Below, in pieces: positions 1 to 12,265 of a stretch of DNA of 64,000 bases. Location: assembly GCF_010015445.1 (NCBI RefSeq), contig NC_053133.1, positions 30,480,752-30,544,751 on the forward strand, written 5' to 3'. This DNA comes from Perca fluviatilis. Taxonomy: Eukaryota > Chordata > Actinopteri > Perciformes > Percidae. The notes under the pieces were generated by a model. It was not told where the DNA came from, did no database searches, and saw only the letters and a program-made list of their open reading frames with translations. The first letter of the stretch is position 1. Each line of letters starts with the position of its first letter. Position numbers and translations under genes: made by a program.

Positions 1-459
1 GAGTGCATTGGTGCGAAACCTTTGTTCTAAAGTTGTCTTAATTGTTTATGGATTTATTGCTGAAAACATTAAATAATGGACATTTCATGCTGCACGGTTA
101 ACCAAATAAACATACTGTTATTCTGCAATGCAACATCGTCAGACGATTCTTGAACGCTACACAGCATGTTAACATCAGTGCGTCAGCCAGGTCACTCCGG
201 GTTAAAAAACGTGTGCAGCTCTTTCATCAGAGCAAATACAAGTATCGGTTTGGGACTCTGTATCAGCAGATATTCAATATTTTAAAGATCGGGAGTCAAA
301 AAAGTGGATCTAGACATCCCTACTAATTAGACTAACAAAAGCCTAACTTAAATGCTAAATATTACGAGCCCCCACTTGGTCATGAACCAGCTCAAAACTC
401 ACGACAAGAGAAAAAGAAGGCAGACCCATAGTTTAGACCAAAAGAATTAACCCATAGTT
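1..459. other. Flank with no recognisable feature
   Basis: This AT-rich edge sequence lies downstream of the minus-strand NLR exon. I see no leucine-rich-repeat exon or B30.2 exon here, although fish NLR genes often carry such exons after the NACHT exon. They could lie beyond the window edge. Confidence 0.5.
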
Positions 460-466
460 TTGATAA

Positions 467-2361
467 TCACATCTGGACTTCCAGAGCCTTTCTGCAGTTC
501 CTCACAACTGGAATCAGTCTCAGTCGTCCCTCCCGTGATGTGTTGTAATTCTTCAGGTACAACTTATCCAGAACCTCCTCTGACATCTGCTGCATGTAGG
601 CCAGAGCTGAGCAGTGGATCACAGAGAGTCTCTTCTTTGATTTGTTATCTGACTTCAGGAACTCTTGGATCTCCTGATGGACTGAGTGGTCGTTCATCTC
701 CGTCAGACAGTGGAAGATGTTGATGCTTCTGTCAGTAGAGATATTGGTCTTCTTCATCTTCTTCAGGTTGTTGATAGCACTCTGGATGATTTCTGGACTG
801 TTGTCTGTCTGACCCAGCAGGCCTCCTAAGAGTCTCTGGTTGGACTCCAGAGAGAGGCCATGAAGGAAGCGGACAAACAGGTCCAGGTGGCCATTTTTAC
901 TCCTCAGGGATTTCTTCATGGCTCTTTTCAGGAAGACATCCAGGGATGGGTAATCTTGGATGGGTAAAATGTCATCTTTCTTTACAAAATACTTAGAAAT
1001 CTTCTTGAGAAAAGTCTTTGGGTTTGAGTCCCTGTGCTTGATGTCTGGTCCCAGGAAGTCTTCTCCTAGGAAGTCCTTCAGTACCTCTGAGTTCCTGTTG
1101 GTGTAACAGTGGAACATGTAGACTGCAGCCAGAAACTCCTGAACGCTCAGATGAACGAAGCAGTAGACTGTTTTCTGGAAGATCACACTCTCTCTTTTGA
1201 AGATCTCTGAACAAACTCCTGAGTACATCGAGGCCTCTGTGACATCCAGACCACAGCGCTCCAGGTCTTCTTGGTAGAACATGATGTTTCCTTTCTGCAG
1301 CTGTTCAAACGCCAGCCTCCCCAGCTTCAGAAGAACTTCCCTGTCAGCCTCGGTCAGCTCCTGTGGACTCGTCTCATGTCCCTCAGCATACTTCTGCTTC
1401 TTCCTCTTTGTCTGAACCAGCAGGAAGTGTGAGTACATGTCAGTCAGGGTCTTGGGCAGCTCTCCTCTCTGGTCTGTAGTCAACATGTGGTCCAGAACTG
1501 TGGCAGTGATCCAGCAGAAGACTGGGATTAGACACATGATGTGGAGGCTCCTGGATGTTTCCATGTGGGAGATGATTCTGCTGGACAGCTCTTCATCACT
1601 GACTCTCTTCCTGAAGTACTCCTCCTTCTGGTCATCAGTGAAGCCTCGTACTTCTGTTACCCTGTCAACACACGCAGGAGGGATCTGATTGGCTGCTGCA
1701 GGTCGGGAAGTTATCCAGATGAGAGCCAGGGGAAGCAGCTTCCCCTGGATGAGGTTTGTCAACAGCACGTTGACTGATGACTTCTGTGTGACATCAGAAA
1801 CAACCTTCCTCTTGTTGAAATCCAGGTAAAGTCTGCTTTCATCCAGGCCGTCAAAGATGAAGAGAACTTTAGAGCCAGCGAGCTGTTCTGCTGTGACCTC
1901 CTGTAATGTTGGATGGAAAACACGGAGCAGCTCCAGAAGACTGTACTGCTCATCTCTGATCAAGTTCAGCTCCCTGAAGGAAAGAGGAATCACCAGATCC
2001 ACATCTTGGTTTTCCAAACCCTCGGCCCAGTCCAGACAGAACTTCTGCACTGAGAAGGTTTTTCCAACGCCAGCGACGCTGATCATCATAACGACTCTGA
2101 TTTGTTTCTGTTGGTCAGGTAAGGCTTTAAAGATGTTGCTGCACTTGATTGGAGAGTCATGGAGGGTCTTCATCTTGGAAGCTGTCTCGAGCTGCCTCAC
2201 CTCATGTTGGGTATTAACTTCTTCACTCAGTTCATCTGTGATGTAGAGCGCAGTGAAGATCCTGTTGAGGAGGGATCCACTTCCTGTTTGATCAGCTCCT
2301 TCAGTCACACGTTCATATGTCCCCTTCACACTGATCTTCTGTTTATATTTAACAACGTACA
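467..2361 (-). CDS. NLR immune receptor, large FISNA-NACHT exon
   Basis: Cytosolic NOD-like receptor of the expanded fish NLRC3-like/NLRP12-like group. Seen: an acceptor (polypyrimidine, then ttgcag) at 2362-2364 opens an uninterrupted exon of about 630 codons. The first ~65 residues match the fish-specific FISNA region. The NACHT ATPase follows, with a P-loop near 2080-2057 (AGVGKTFSVQKF), a Walker B segment near 1867-1838 (VLFIFDGLDES) and an ITSRP sensor-like motif. The NACHT-associated helical region continues to RNCRKAL just before a TGA at 467-469. The P-loop has Ser instead of the usual first Gly, a one-base AGC/GGC difference. No LRR exon is in the window, so the gene is either truncated here or spliced onward beyond base 1; I see no strong donor at the exon end. 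The longer reading frame up to 2422 is intronic. The RING exon just upstream has matching phase. Confidence 0.86.
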
Positions 2362-2513
2362 CTGCAAGGAAATACAAAAGTCTATTTATTAATAGTGTTA
2401 TTTTCAGTATACCAAACAACAATTACAGCAATAAAAAGGAATGAAAACAGAGGACACAAGAGGAATCCTGTTTTGAGACATGAAGACATCAGCAGACAGA
2501 TGAACAGTCTTAC

Positions 2514-2707
2514 TTGTTCTGGATCTTTCTCCACACTGGGGACAGCAGGAGTCTCCTGATGAAGCAGACTGGTCCCAGTATGAGGTGATGCACTGTCTGC
2601 AGAACCAGTGTCCACAGCTGGTAGAGACTGGATCCTTCAGGACGTCCTGACACAAAGCACAGCAGGACGGCTGATCCTCCTCACAAACATCACTCCTCTC
2701 CCTCTTT
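2514..2707 (-). CDS. NLR N-terminal RING-finger exon
   Basis: A 194-nt exon bounded by an acceptor (ttgacag at its 2708 side) and a donor (gtaag at 2513-2509). It encodes a C3HC4-type zinc finger: CCALCQDVLKDPV, then CGHWFCRQC, then CCPQCGE, with all expected Cys/His ligands visible. It enters with one nucleotide (needing phase 2 upstream) and leaves with one. This matches the FISNA-NACHT exon at 2361, which begins with two nucleotides, and the N-terminal exons at 11.0/12.0 kb, which end with two. RING-like exons ahead of FISNA occur in some fish NLRs. A ubiquitin-ligase or dimerisation role is inference. Confidence 0.8.
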
Positions 2708-3440
2708 CTGTCAACACATTTATTTATAAAATAATTTGTTGATTGAAAAAAAAACTCTCATATGTTTTAAAAGTGCTGTTACCATTCTGTTTGAATTCAA
2801 TCTGTAATGACAATGTTCCTTTTATCTAAACTCTCCTGCTTTCATAAACAGTAATAACTGCTTTTCCTCTCCGACTGTCTTATTAAACATTTAGTGATCT
2901 GTCTGTAGTTTGTTTATTAAAACTAACTCAACACTTCCTGCAGCTTCTTCACAGTAACAGTCCTCCCTTAAAGAGAGCTGATTATGCACTTTTCTGTTTC
3001 ACAGTCCCTTTGAGCAGCTTAGCTTGAGTCAGCTAGGTTTGAACTGAGGTTAGAAGTAGTCTGAATATTGAGGTCCACCAGCAGTCTCAGACACACAGCA
3101 TGGAACAGAGGAGTCTCAGGTTCAAGTCCAGACTGTTTCCTTCTCTGTACGTCATTCTGTTTTCTGTCTCTTCTACTGTCATCTATCAAATGAAGACATG
3201 AATGTAATTCAAATATACAAAACAGAAGTGGACCAAATCTACATTTGATAATTCTGCCATTTTTATTATCTGCCGCTAACTTTTAATCAGTACTGCCCAC
3301 GGATGTTTGTTCTTAAAGAGTAAATCTTCTAATTATGACTATTACAGGTAGAGAATGGCAATGAAAGGGCCAGAGGAAGAGGAAATGTGACAGAATAAGA
3401 GGGCTGATATTACGATGATCCATAATAACACAATGACTCT
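2708..3440 (-). other. NLR intron, no feature recognised
   Basis: AT-rich sequence between the RING exon and a LINE 3'-end repeat. No open frame of interest and no motif was recognised on either strand. Confidence 0.5.
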
Positions 3441-3446
3441 ACTAAT

Positions 3447-3805
3447 TTTAGGGAAAAGCTCATTGATTACCCAGTAATGCCCTGCAGTTCCCTGCTACGC
3501 CATGAACTACTACAACTACTATTTCTGGTCATTTTTCCAGTATCTTTATTGTGACTATTATTGCCACTGTTCATCACACCCCCAACTGGCACCATCAGAC
3601 ACCGCCAACCAAGAGCCTGGGTCTGTCCCCGGTTTCTCCCTGAGAGGGAGTTTTTCCTCGACACTGTCGCACTGAATGCTTGCTCTTGGGGGAATTACTG
3701 TAATTGTTGGGTCTTTGTATATTATAGTGTGGTCTAGGACTACTTTATCAGTACAGTGTCTTGAGATAACTCTTGCTATGATTTGATGCTATGAATAAAA
3801 TTGAA
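3447..3805 (+). repeat. Dispersed LINE/SINE 3'-end repeat
   Basis: The segment ends in an 'aataaaattgaattgaat' type tail preceded by a conserved block (caagagcctgggtctg, then gggaattactgtaattgttgg, then gagataactcttgctatgat). The same block recurs at 27.25-27.78 kb and, shorter, at 11.69-11.80 kb. This is typical of the 3' ends of fish non-LTR elements. The exact family is not assigned. Confidence 0.6.
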
Positions 3806-3927
3806 TTGAATATATGGAGAAAATTCATAGGACTTGTGGTGGCAAATTTTATTTTAACCATTTGTTTAATGATATTAACCATTTGTTTAAAGATTGTTTT
3901 AAACCTCCACAAAATCCTGCTCCTTCC

Positions 3928-4427
3928 TGTAGACTTTTAAAGCATCAGAGAGGGAAACAGCTACAGCCGTCAACTATAGCCTAGAGAGTTATTTAATTTT
4001 ACTAGCCTGAAGCTCCTCACATTGTTGTCTTTTTGCTTAGATAGAAGTGGAGAAGGCCGATGACTGTTTACGACAGTGAGAACTATGTAGGTTTCTGTCT
4101 CCTGAGATAAACTGTTGTTTAGGCTAATGAAAAGAACAGGAGCAGAGGGGAAGGTGATCATCTATGGCCATGCTAAAAGATACATTTAGAGGGGTGGCTT
4201 AACAGAGTTTCTTCACTATATGATGTTTGGATGTTTAGACTTTAGGTTAGAAGACCCTTTCAGATGTGCCGTGGTACTTGTGAAACTGTTTTCTCTGCAT
4301 TTGCAAATGTAAATAAATACTCAAAGACCAAACTTTGGTTTAATTCTCAAACAGTCGTTATTCGTTTTCATTATTATTTATTTTATATTTACTAAACTCT
4401 GCTGCTTCGAGGAAAACTTCCACCACA
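3928..4427 (+). mobile_element. Degenerate ERV-type LTR (family 1)
   Basis: Shares a collinear backbone with the LTR at 39648-40135: ctgagataaactgttgtttaggctaatg, the taaatactcaaagaccaaac block, and a cttccaccaca end versus cttcctctaca. The right end is placed at the terminal ...aca. The left end (TGTAG at 3928) is a guess, because the first ~50 bases align poorly. It is older and more diverged than the 39.6-kb copy. It lies in the NLR intron, and the attached leader runs rightward. Confidence 0.6.
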
Positions 4428-5300
4428 TTTTGGCGTTGTCTCAGCAGGACGGATGAGTTAACAGAGAATCAAGAATCAAAAATCACCTGCCTCATACCTC
4501 TAAACCTTTAAAAGGTTTTTCAGAGCGAAGAGGGTTAGGACCGCGGAGCGCTCTTGACTGTTTTCCACTCCGTCAAAAACGAACAGGAAGAGATTTCAAG
4601 CAGCACGGTAAGATAAAATTGATTAATTACAATTGGATTGCGAATTCAAGGTTTTGAACAAACATTCTAAACAAGCAACCATTGCTAAACGAATTAAGTA
4701 ATGAATAATTGCCGAAATCATTCTCTTAACTAAAGAGAATAAATTTAACTAATTCTGACTTTTGGGAAGTGAGTAACTTCGTATTTTTTGGGTCATTAGA
4801 TAGGACAAAGATATAATTGAGGTTATGAGTGACATCCTCTAGCAGACACAGACATATTTTGATTATTTCTTTGATACGGGTGTGACAATAGATTACAGAA
4901 GAGACAGGCTGTGGACTGTCAACAAAGTTAGTTTGATAACTAACAAAAGGGTCTGAAGACCAAAACAAGTACAATTGAACAAGAATAGTCTGAGAAACTA
5001 TTAAAAAGAGAAATAAAAATAGTCTGTGACAATTTAAAGAAGCTCTTGACTATTTATAAGATAGTCTGTGACACTTTGAAGAAGCTACACTTTAAAGAAG
5101 CTCTTGACTACTTATAAAAAAATGGTCTGTGACACTTTAAACAAGCTCTTGACTATTTAGAGACGGACTGCAGAAGACATAAAATAGTAAATAGTCTGTT
5201 TGCCGAAGAAATAACCTCGCTTTGTGGTGACGATCACATTGAAATATAAAAGAAAAATGGACCGGATTGTTTGCGATGTCTGTTATATTGGTCAGAAAAC
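4428..5300 (+). mobile_element. ERV leader with direct repeats (family 1)
   Basis: The first 300 bases align with the leader of the LTR element at 40136-40620 (aagcagcacggtaagat, then aattcaaggttttgaacaaacattc). From about 5000 to 5170 there are three or four imperfect copies of a unit containing 'gtctgtgacactttaaa' and 'gctcttgactattta'. Then come gactgcagaaga, tttgtggtgacgatcacat and ggaccggattgtttgcgatgt. The same order, on the opposite strand, makes up the tandem array at 20.2-21.9 kb. No gag frame survives. Confidence 0.6.
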
Positions 5301-5589
5301 TTTGGCTTTCCTAAAAATTGATCTCTTAGTCCCTAAAGCTAAGGATGTTAAAACAAGATTTAGAAGAGGAAGAGAGAAAACAAATTAAGACAGAGGATTT
5401 AAAGCTACTGAGTACAGGAAAAAAAGAATGTTTTAAAATATAGATAAAATAGTGATTTAGGGAAAGAATGCAAAAACACTGTTTTTGTTTTTGCTATTAG
5501 CGACAATTGATAGGTTAGAAAGTTCTGAAAAATAATCTATTCAGTTAAACCATTATAGTATGTTATCTTCTGAAACCTACAAGAAAATG

Positions 5590-6480
5590 CTGTCGACCGG
5601 TGTGGCAGTTCGCTGAGGCGTTGCGTCGCTCGCTGTGGCCGAGCCAGCCCCTTTTTATCGCCTTCCCCTCAGCAAACCCCCGGCCCTACTGTGCCCTCTT
5701 TTGCCGTACGGACGAACGCCAGTTGCCCGTCAGCGGGGCGGATGTTTTGACCTATACTAAAAAGGAGTTGTTTTTGACGCTTCCCTGATTAATTTAGTTT
5801 ATAGAGACACACACGCCCTCCGTCTAAGGAGAGGCCCTCGCCCGGATCAGGGAACCCGAAGGCGAGACAAGAGGTTAGATACCCACTACACCAGACGTCC
5901 CCAAAAACACGGGCTCTTATCCCCCTGTGTATGACAAGCACTGCCCGAGGGGATCTTTAAAACCAATGATTTTCTTTAGTACTCACGGTCTCAGCTGTCC
6001 TCCCAGGGTCACGGAGGTCCCTTCCTTCTCAAGGACGCCCGCCTTGCCCTTCTTGGTCGCCCGACTGAGAGAGGGGGATGCTCAGAGGCTCTGACCAGGC
6101 CGCGGGGATAGGGAAATGCACTCCCACTAGGAGATAACAGGAGGTCTGCGTGTCCAAGTCGCAAGGGAACCCCTCTCCGGCTGGGAGAGGCATCATGAAT
6201 CTTCCCCAAAACACAGAAAGTGCAAGGGTAGATGGAGAAGGCTTCATGATATCCCGATGCCACGTAAAGCACTCGGTAAAAGAGCCCGAAGGAAGCCCAA
6301 AAGGGACCCAAAAGGGACCCAAAAGGGTAAAAGGGACCAAAAGGCACCCAAAAGAGGGGCTCACCCGAAAAGGGGCCGCTACTCGGCAAAAACACTCATA
6401 TTTATACACAAAAAACATTTTACTCCTCCTAAAATTATCAAAAGGGACGTACTATATGTACTTCCCTATCCTTGTAAGGT
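5590..6480. other. GC/CpG-rich block with short direct repeats
   Basis: It stands out from its AT-rich surroundings, with many CpGs (for example around 5590-5740, 5820-5870 and 6000-6180). A short 'aaaagggaccc' direct repeat lies at about 6296-6360. Frames of about 110-130 codons are open on both strands, but composition alone could explain that. On the minus strand a consensus donor (gtgagt at 5986-5981) follows the block. It could be an NLR-side promoter and untranslated exon, or an internal part of the neighbouring ERV. Confidence 0.4.
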
Positions 6481-9400
6481 AATGTAGGAAACACTTCACA
6501 AATTACGTAACAGTAATGAACTTCATGAACTCTACAGCTCGTGTGCTGTGTTTGGCCACACATGTGCCTTCAAGACGCACACACACACACACACACACAG
6601 CTGCATGCACCGGTCAAGGCCGCAGCTCCTGCCTGTGCTCGTATCTGTCTAGGTGCTTTCCTACACTTTACTGTTTCTCAAAGAAAACTCTTTCTGTCAT
6701 AAAATGCAAAACAGATCAGTATGTAAGCAAAAGACAGATTAATATATGAGCAAAAACAGATTAATATATAAGCAAGATATATGTTATTTTTTGGGGGGTT
6801 TCAACACACACTCTAAGCAATGATATAGTTTGCTTTTCAAAACACATCTATCTAAGTGATTATATGGTTATCTTGTTAATACTGACAACTATATATGTTG
6901 TAAAGCAAGAAATGACATGGATTCTGCTATTTCTTTGTTTTTGAGTTTTCATCTGGCATCGCGGACAACAATGCCTACTACTGAATGTAAAGATAAAGAG
7001 GTTCCACTCACATAACTTGATTATTAGAGCTATAAGATTTGACACTGAAGATTATTTGGTTATTCTATTTGGTCAATCGGGGCTGCAGGTCAAACAGTAA
7101 GAGAACAATTCTCTGTTCCTCTCTCCTGTACATGGGAAAAACAATTCTTGGTGTATGATTATGTCCACTTATTTTGCTTAGGTAGTGATTTAATGTGCAC
7201 TTTTAACATTGGTTTAACCTCAACACCTGACGGATTGAGAATTTCTCATAATGATGCAACTGACGTAACCACTTTTGTTAATTACAGTGTGGCTAAAATG
7301 ACCTCACTGAGGCGGCGTCTGTAATCATTTCTGCCTCTGACTGCATTAAACCTGACAACCAATATCAAATTGTATAGACAAATTGTCTAAACTAAATTAG
7401 TTGATGTTGATGTTGAAAACTTTACTGAGGTGAAAATTCCCCTAAAGAAGTTATTTATTGAATTTTGGTTACTGATAAACAAGTTTTGCTGTAAAACCTA
7501 GAATAATGTCAATGGCTACAATATTAAACAGATGATTATATTATTTTTTAGTCATGAGCTTTGTCATGTCTCAAACAGATGGGATATAGTAGCAATGATA
7601 AATAAGGGGTTTAATAAATGGTAGGGAAAGTAGCAGAAATAAATAGTGTTTGTTAAATAATTTTAGTGTTAAAATATTTTTTTCCTCAGATATAGGTAGA
7701 TTTTTCTAAAGACGTTTGAAACATTTGTTGTGACATCACTGTAGCTCCAGTTTTAAAAGACCTTGAATAACCTAAGTGCTAGAATAGTTAAAAATTGTAC
7801 GTAAAAAAAAAAATCTGCTCAGGTGAGAACACAAAAAAACTAAATTGACAAAATTGATAGTTCAACTGTAAACAAAAGGATCATCTACCCCCTGATTGAC
7901 ACAGTAGTGTAAGGGGATGCAATAGTAATTGTTTTTGTTTTGTTGATTCTGATCTACTCTAAAGAATTTTGCTCTAAAGATTTTTTTTCTTTATTTATAC
8001 ATAGGTAGGGAGAGGCCCATAAACAAAAACACCTATTTCTTCCACGGCAGTATAAGGGAAATGATAGGTTAGGTTATTGCGTGAGAATTTTCTTCTGCTC
8101 TTTTGGCCGTAAGAATCCAGGTGTCAAGCCTGGGGATTCTGTGGTGATAACAACTTCAGGAGGAAGGATTGGCAAATAGACGGTGACAGAAACCATTGAG
8201 AGCCTTCCAGTGACACAGGGCAGTGAAAGGTTCCAGGGAGAGTCACCTGGATACACGCATCACTACAAAAGGTTCCAGATGTGGAGAAGAGAACAGGGTT
8301 TTTCTACAACCTGCAACAAGTGACGAGCAGATCCTCTGCTGAGTCACCCATGTGCTATCACTGAAGCAACAGGGGAAACTGGAGTTTTTCTCACTGTTTG
8401 CAACACATTGAGAGAGGAGAAAAACAAGAAGTTTTCCCAAGGAGGGAAAACCAGAAGCTACATACTGGTATTGTAGCCTGCGGTTTAAAATCTTTTCAGA
8501 AGACAGCAGTGATACTGATCTCTTCTCTGACAACCACACACATTAACACATTTCTGACAGTACAGCAGAATACACTACAATTGTAGAGGACACACCACCC
8601 CTCTCCACATTTTGAGGACATCTACATTCACTGAACAAATACATCACTCAGCAATTTAAACACACACACACACATGGACAGATAAAAAACTGAAACAGGA
8701 CCCTCAAGAAGAACATGGGGGGTTTTGCCAAATTTGTAGTGTTTATTCTTCGTTACTGCATTTGATTTTCTATTGCATTTATGGTTTTTGCATTTTTTTT
8801 TTGATGAGAGAAAAGTATGATAAATCACGTGTAACCATTCCTCCCAACATTTACATACACCAACACACTAGGAGGACTGGAGGAAAAGGCGAGTGATGCG
8901 TTCACTACTTTCCATGTCAAGGAGAAAATGGTGGTTGGAATACAATAACTACTACGAGCTAATATTACTGTAATGATTCAAACTATGTCCACCCTTATGT
9001 TCCAATAACAGGCATTAGGATGGTTGGTATACGAATCCTACTAAATTGGGGCTAATTAGGGGTTTTGTACCTTATGTGGTTCCTCATGACCACACAAATC
9101 TAACTGATAGATTATTGATGAAAGAAAGTAAATTATTCCTAAACAGCAATATTGTTAATATTAAACCAAGTTAAGTATAAAGACCTAGGCCATTTTTTGT
9201 GTGCTTTAGAACTTAAGGAAAGGTTCCTTGTGGATCTTTTATTACATTGAAGTAATTTCACTTTCCACATTGACGACAAACATAAACACCACATTTGACT
9301 AAGACTTTTGAAAGATTATCTAATAGATACATTTTCCACTAATGCATGACTTGGTTTAGTTAAGAAATGTATGCGTGATGTAGGTTATAATGATTTTTGT

Positions 9401-10400
9401 TATGTTTGTTCACTATTTCTTCACTCACAGGAGAAAGAAGCTATTTCCAGTAAAACCAAAAACATAGAATAACCGAATTTTATTTGTGCTCTGACAGTAC
9501 TTAATGATGTTAGAGACAAGGGGGGGGCAGTTTTATTCTGAGTCTCCTCAACTTTCACTCTGTGAGAGCTTTAATAATTGCACTGAGCGTGTTTCAATTG
9601 ATTTATATTAAAATAACCAAAAAGAGGGAAGCATTTGAGGACAGTGGATAATTTAATTATCAGATTTATGGAAAATCTGAAACATGTACTATGCATTGAA
9701 TGACTTCGCTGTATGGGTTTGCAGTACTTGGGGTTTAACCATAGGTTGTCAATGGACTTTGAACGATACATGCGTCTGGGTAAATATGAAATTAGTAAAT
9801 GTTCACACTTCACACCAGGTTATTTTAATGTTTAAATACATAACACATTCTTTACACAAATTATAAGGCAGTAGTCTGATGTGACATTAACCAGTGACAT
9901 TCAGGTCCAGGGTTTTTAGCAGATTATGTTTGGTCTTCAGATTTGTTATTTTTTGTCTGCTATGTCGTTACCCTAATAAAGAAAAAAGAGTTCTTCATTC
10001 TTATGGTAAATATGATTGAGCCTTCTGACGTATTTCGTCTTTCTGAAAATGATAATAATGTTTGGACACCATCTCTGATACTGTGGGAGATTGATTCATT
10101 TTGTTTTATTATTTTACTTTGACGTGAATGCTTTTTTTTTTGTACCTTTCCATTTAACATGTAAGAAATAGACATGAATATCCATAAGGTTGAATCTTAA
10201 GAAGTAAAGTTTGGTTATGTGATTAATTCTATAATAAGGGTTGAATCTTTAAAAAAAAAGATTCTGAATAGCAGATTCTACGCGTACGAGAATACTTTGA
10301 TTAGTTTGTGGAAGTAATTGCACATAAATGAGCATATATTTATGAAAGAACAAAGGGGTTTTTGCTAAGAATCAACTCAAAAAATTACACAGTGGAGCTT
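6481..10400. other. Degenerate retroelement-derived intron sequence
   Basis: AT-rich, with no convincing gene. About 7400-7625 resembles the internal sequence of the 48-51 kb provirus: gttgaaaac, then gaagttatttattgaa, then agtcatgagctttgtcatg and gggatatagtagcaat. This supports old ERV internal sequence. A GC-richer patch at 8080-8560 has no frame I can identify. A short CA run sits at 6579-6599. From 8600 to 10400 I see nothing assignable. Confidence 0.45.
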
Positions 10401-11002
10401 TAAGCGGTCATCCGTTCCCTCCCCTTTAAAGGTGAACAACTGAAACAGTGACAGGACGTCATCTCTCATGAAGTCATGGTCACCAAATAAACAAGTGTAA
10501 GTCTCAGAGTCACAGACAGTGTTATTTCCACTGAATTTGATAAATGTACTGTTTATCAGACCCCAGATGAGACAATAATGTTAGCCCACCCTGCTGTCCC
10601 TCCTACTCTCTGCTGTAGGAAACGTTGCGGTTGTTTTAGCTAAAAAATAAACCTGACGGCAACGTTATTGTTCAGTTTAGTTTAGTAATGAGTCAAAGTG
10701 TGATGTGAGAAGCACATTGTTTTTTAGCCCTGTGTGATATCTGTAAAGCTGAATGGACTCACAGTAGTAAAACTGATTTTATTCTGATCCAAAATACTCT
10801 TGAGAGAATGGACACCATATCTTTGAATGTAATTAGTAAAAGACATATGACGCTTTTAAGAAACGATTGCAAATAAAGAAAACTGTTGCAAATAAAGAAA
10901 ACTGTTGCAAATAAAGAAAACTGTTGCAAAAAAAGCTGGTTATGTTCCTGTTGACAACTTCCTGTGAGAGTCAAATAAATGAGTTGGTATCAGTTCTCTT
11001 AC

Positions 11003-11149
11003 TTTGTGTCTGAGGGTCCAGGTTCTTTACTGAAGTTATGAGGATAATCTCTGGACCGGTCACTCTTCATAGACTGACAGCCAGATACTACAGACTCTGC
11101 TCCGTCCTCCTCTTCCTCCAAATCACTCATCTTCTGATCTGAAGTCAGT
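11003..11149 (-). CDS. NLR N-terminal symmetric exon, copy 1
   Basis: A 147-nt (49-codon) exon bounded by an acceptor (acctctcag) and a donor (gtaag at 11002-10998). It enters and leaves in phase 2, so copies can be joined in tandem without shifting frame. The peptide is acidic (MSDLEEEEDGAESVV), then has a conserved CQSMKSDRS core and ends PGPSDTK. This is the hallmark short N-terminal repeat of fish NLRC3-like proteins, usually written with C-x-SMKSD. The internal Met at 11130-11128 could initiate if this is the first coding exon. Its phase matches the RING exon 8 kb downstream. Confidence 0.75.
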
Positions 11150-11292
11150 CTGAGAGGTAAAACAGCAACACTGACTGGGAGCTCACAACACAAGAATCAA
11201 GACAAGTTTCAAAAAGAGTCACACGCAAAAGGGTGTGGACGGCAAAACTGCTGAATTGTCACATTTTCTGCCAGACAGGAAACTAAAGAAGG

Positions 11293-11295
<3 letters not shown>

Positions 11296-11325
<30 letters not shown>
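11296..11325. repeat. CA microsatellite
   Basis: A pure CA run of about 15 units. Confidence 0.95.
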
Positions 11326-11326
<1 letters not shown>

Positions 11327-11499
11327 GAGTGAATGTGTTACATTTACAACTAATTTTATCATTGTGGGGTTATTAGCTCTAGCCAGGTTAGCCATCGTTA
11401 GCAATACCGGTTTATAAAAACGCATTAAGCTGTTTTTGTGCACACAAACAGCATTACAACATGTCCACAGAGAGAAGATGGACAAGAGTTGTGTCAGAC

Positions 11500-11798
11500 C
11501 CCAGATGAGAGAATAACATTAGCACACCCTGCTGTCCCTCCTACATTGTGCTGCAGGAAACATTGCGGTTGTTTAGCTAAAATATAAGCCCATTCACGGC
11601 AACATTATTGTTCATATTTTGGCACAATGTTTAGCAATGATTCATTCTAAGTGAAAATGTGATGTGAGAAGCAAATTGTTTATTGGGAATTATTGGAATT
11701 GTTGGGTCTTTGTATATTAAAGCTTGTGGTCTAGACCTATTCTATCTTGAGTTAACTCTTGTTATGATTTGATACTATAAATAAGATTGAATTGAAGT
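11500..11798. repeat. Copy of NLR exon upstream block with LINE 3'-end insert
   Basis: The block 'ccccagatgaga...cctgctgtccctcctac' and 'ggaaac(g/a)ttgcggttg' at about 11500-11640 repeats the sequence at 10560-10700. It recurs at 30960-31080. At 11688-11798 it is interrupted by the short LINE-type 3' end ending ataagattgaattgaa. The repeat shows that the 11.0- and 12.0-kb exons arose by duplication of a ~1-kb exon-plus-flank unit. Confidence 0.6.
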
Positions 11799-12029
11799 GT
11801 TTATTAGCCCTGTGTGATATCTGTAAAGCTGAATGGACTCACAGTAGTCCCGATTCAAATACTCTTGAGAGAAAGGAAACTATATCTTTGAATCTAATTA
11901 GTAAAATACATATGATGATTTTAAGAAATTATTGCAAATAAAGCAAACTGTTGCAAAAAAACCTGGTAATGTTCCTGTTGACAACTTCCTGAGAGAGTCA
12001 TATAAATGAGTTATTATCAGTTCTCTTAC

Positions 12030-12176
12030 TTTGTGTCTGAGGGTCCAGGTTCATTGTTGAAGTCTGGAGGGTGTGACATCAACCGGTCACTCTTCATAGA
12101 CTGACAGCCAGATACTACAGACTCTGCTCCATCCTCCTCTTCCTCCAAATCACTCATCTTCTGATCTGAAGTCAGT
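12030..12176 (-). CDS. NLR N-terminal symmetric exon, copy 2
   Basis: Same 147-nt phase-2/phase-2 architecture as the copy at 11.0 kb, with acceptor acctctcag and donor gtaag. The peptide carries the same acidic start and CQSMKSDR core but differs in the stretch after it (LMSHPPDFNNEPGPSDTK). The open frame starts at the exon edge, before the Met at 12157-12155, so it can be internal or first. With the 11.0-kb exon it would give two consecutive 49-residue repeats. Confidence 0.74.
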
Positions 12177-12227
12177 CTGAGAGGTAAAACAGCAACACTG
12201 ACTGTGAGCTCACAACACAAGAATCAA

Positions 12228-12228
<1 letters not shown>

Positions 12229-12263
<35 letters not shown>
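12229..12263. repeat. CA microsatellite
   Basis: A CA run immediately upstream of the 12.0-kb exon's acceptor. It resembles the CA run found at the equivalent place beside the 44.2-kb exon. Confidence 0.9.

Positions 12264-12265
<2 letters not shown>

Noticed and set aside
2362..2422. Extension of the NACHT reading frame to an upstream Met
   Set aside because: A good acceptor at 2362-2364 and phase agreement with the RING exon show this stretch is intron.
6009..6395. 128-codon minus-strand frame in the CpG-rich block as a protein gene
   Set aside because: The overlapping frames on both strands stay open because of low stop density, the peptide is Pro/Gly/Phe low-complexity from the aaaagggaccc repeat, and no domain is visible.
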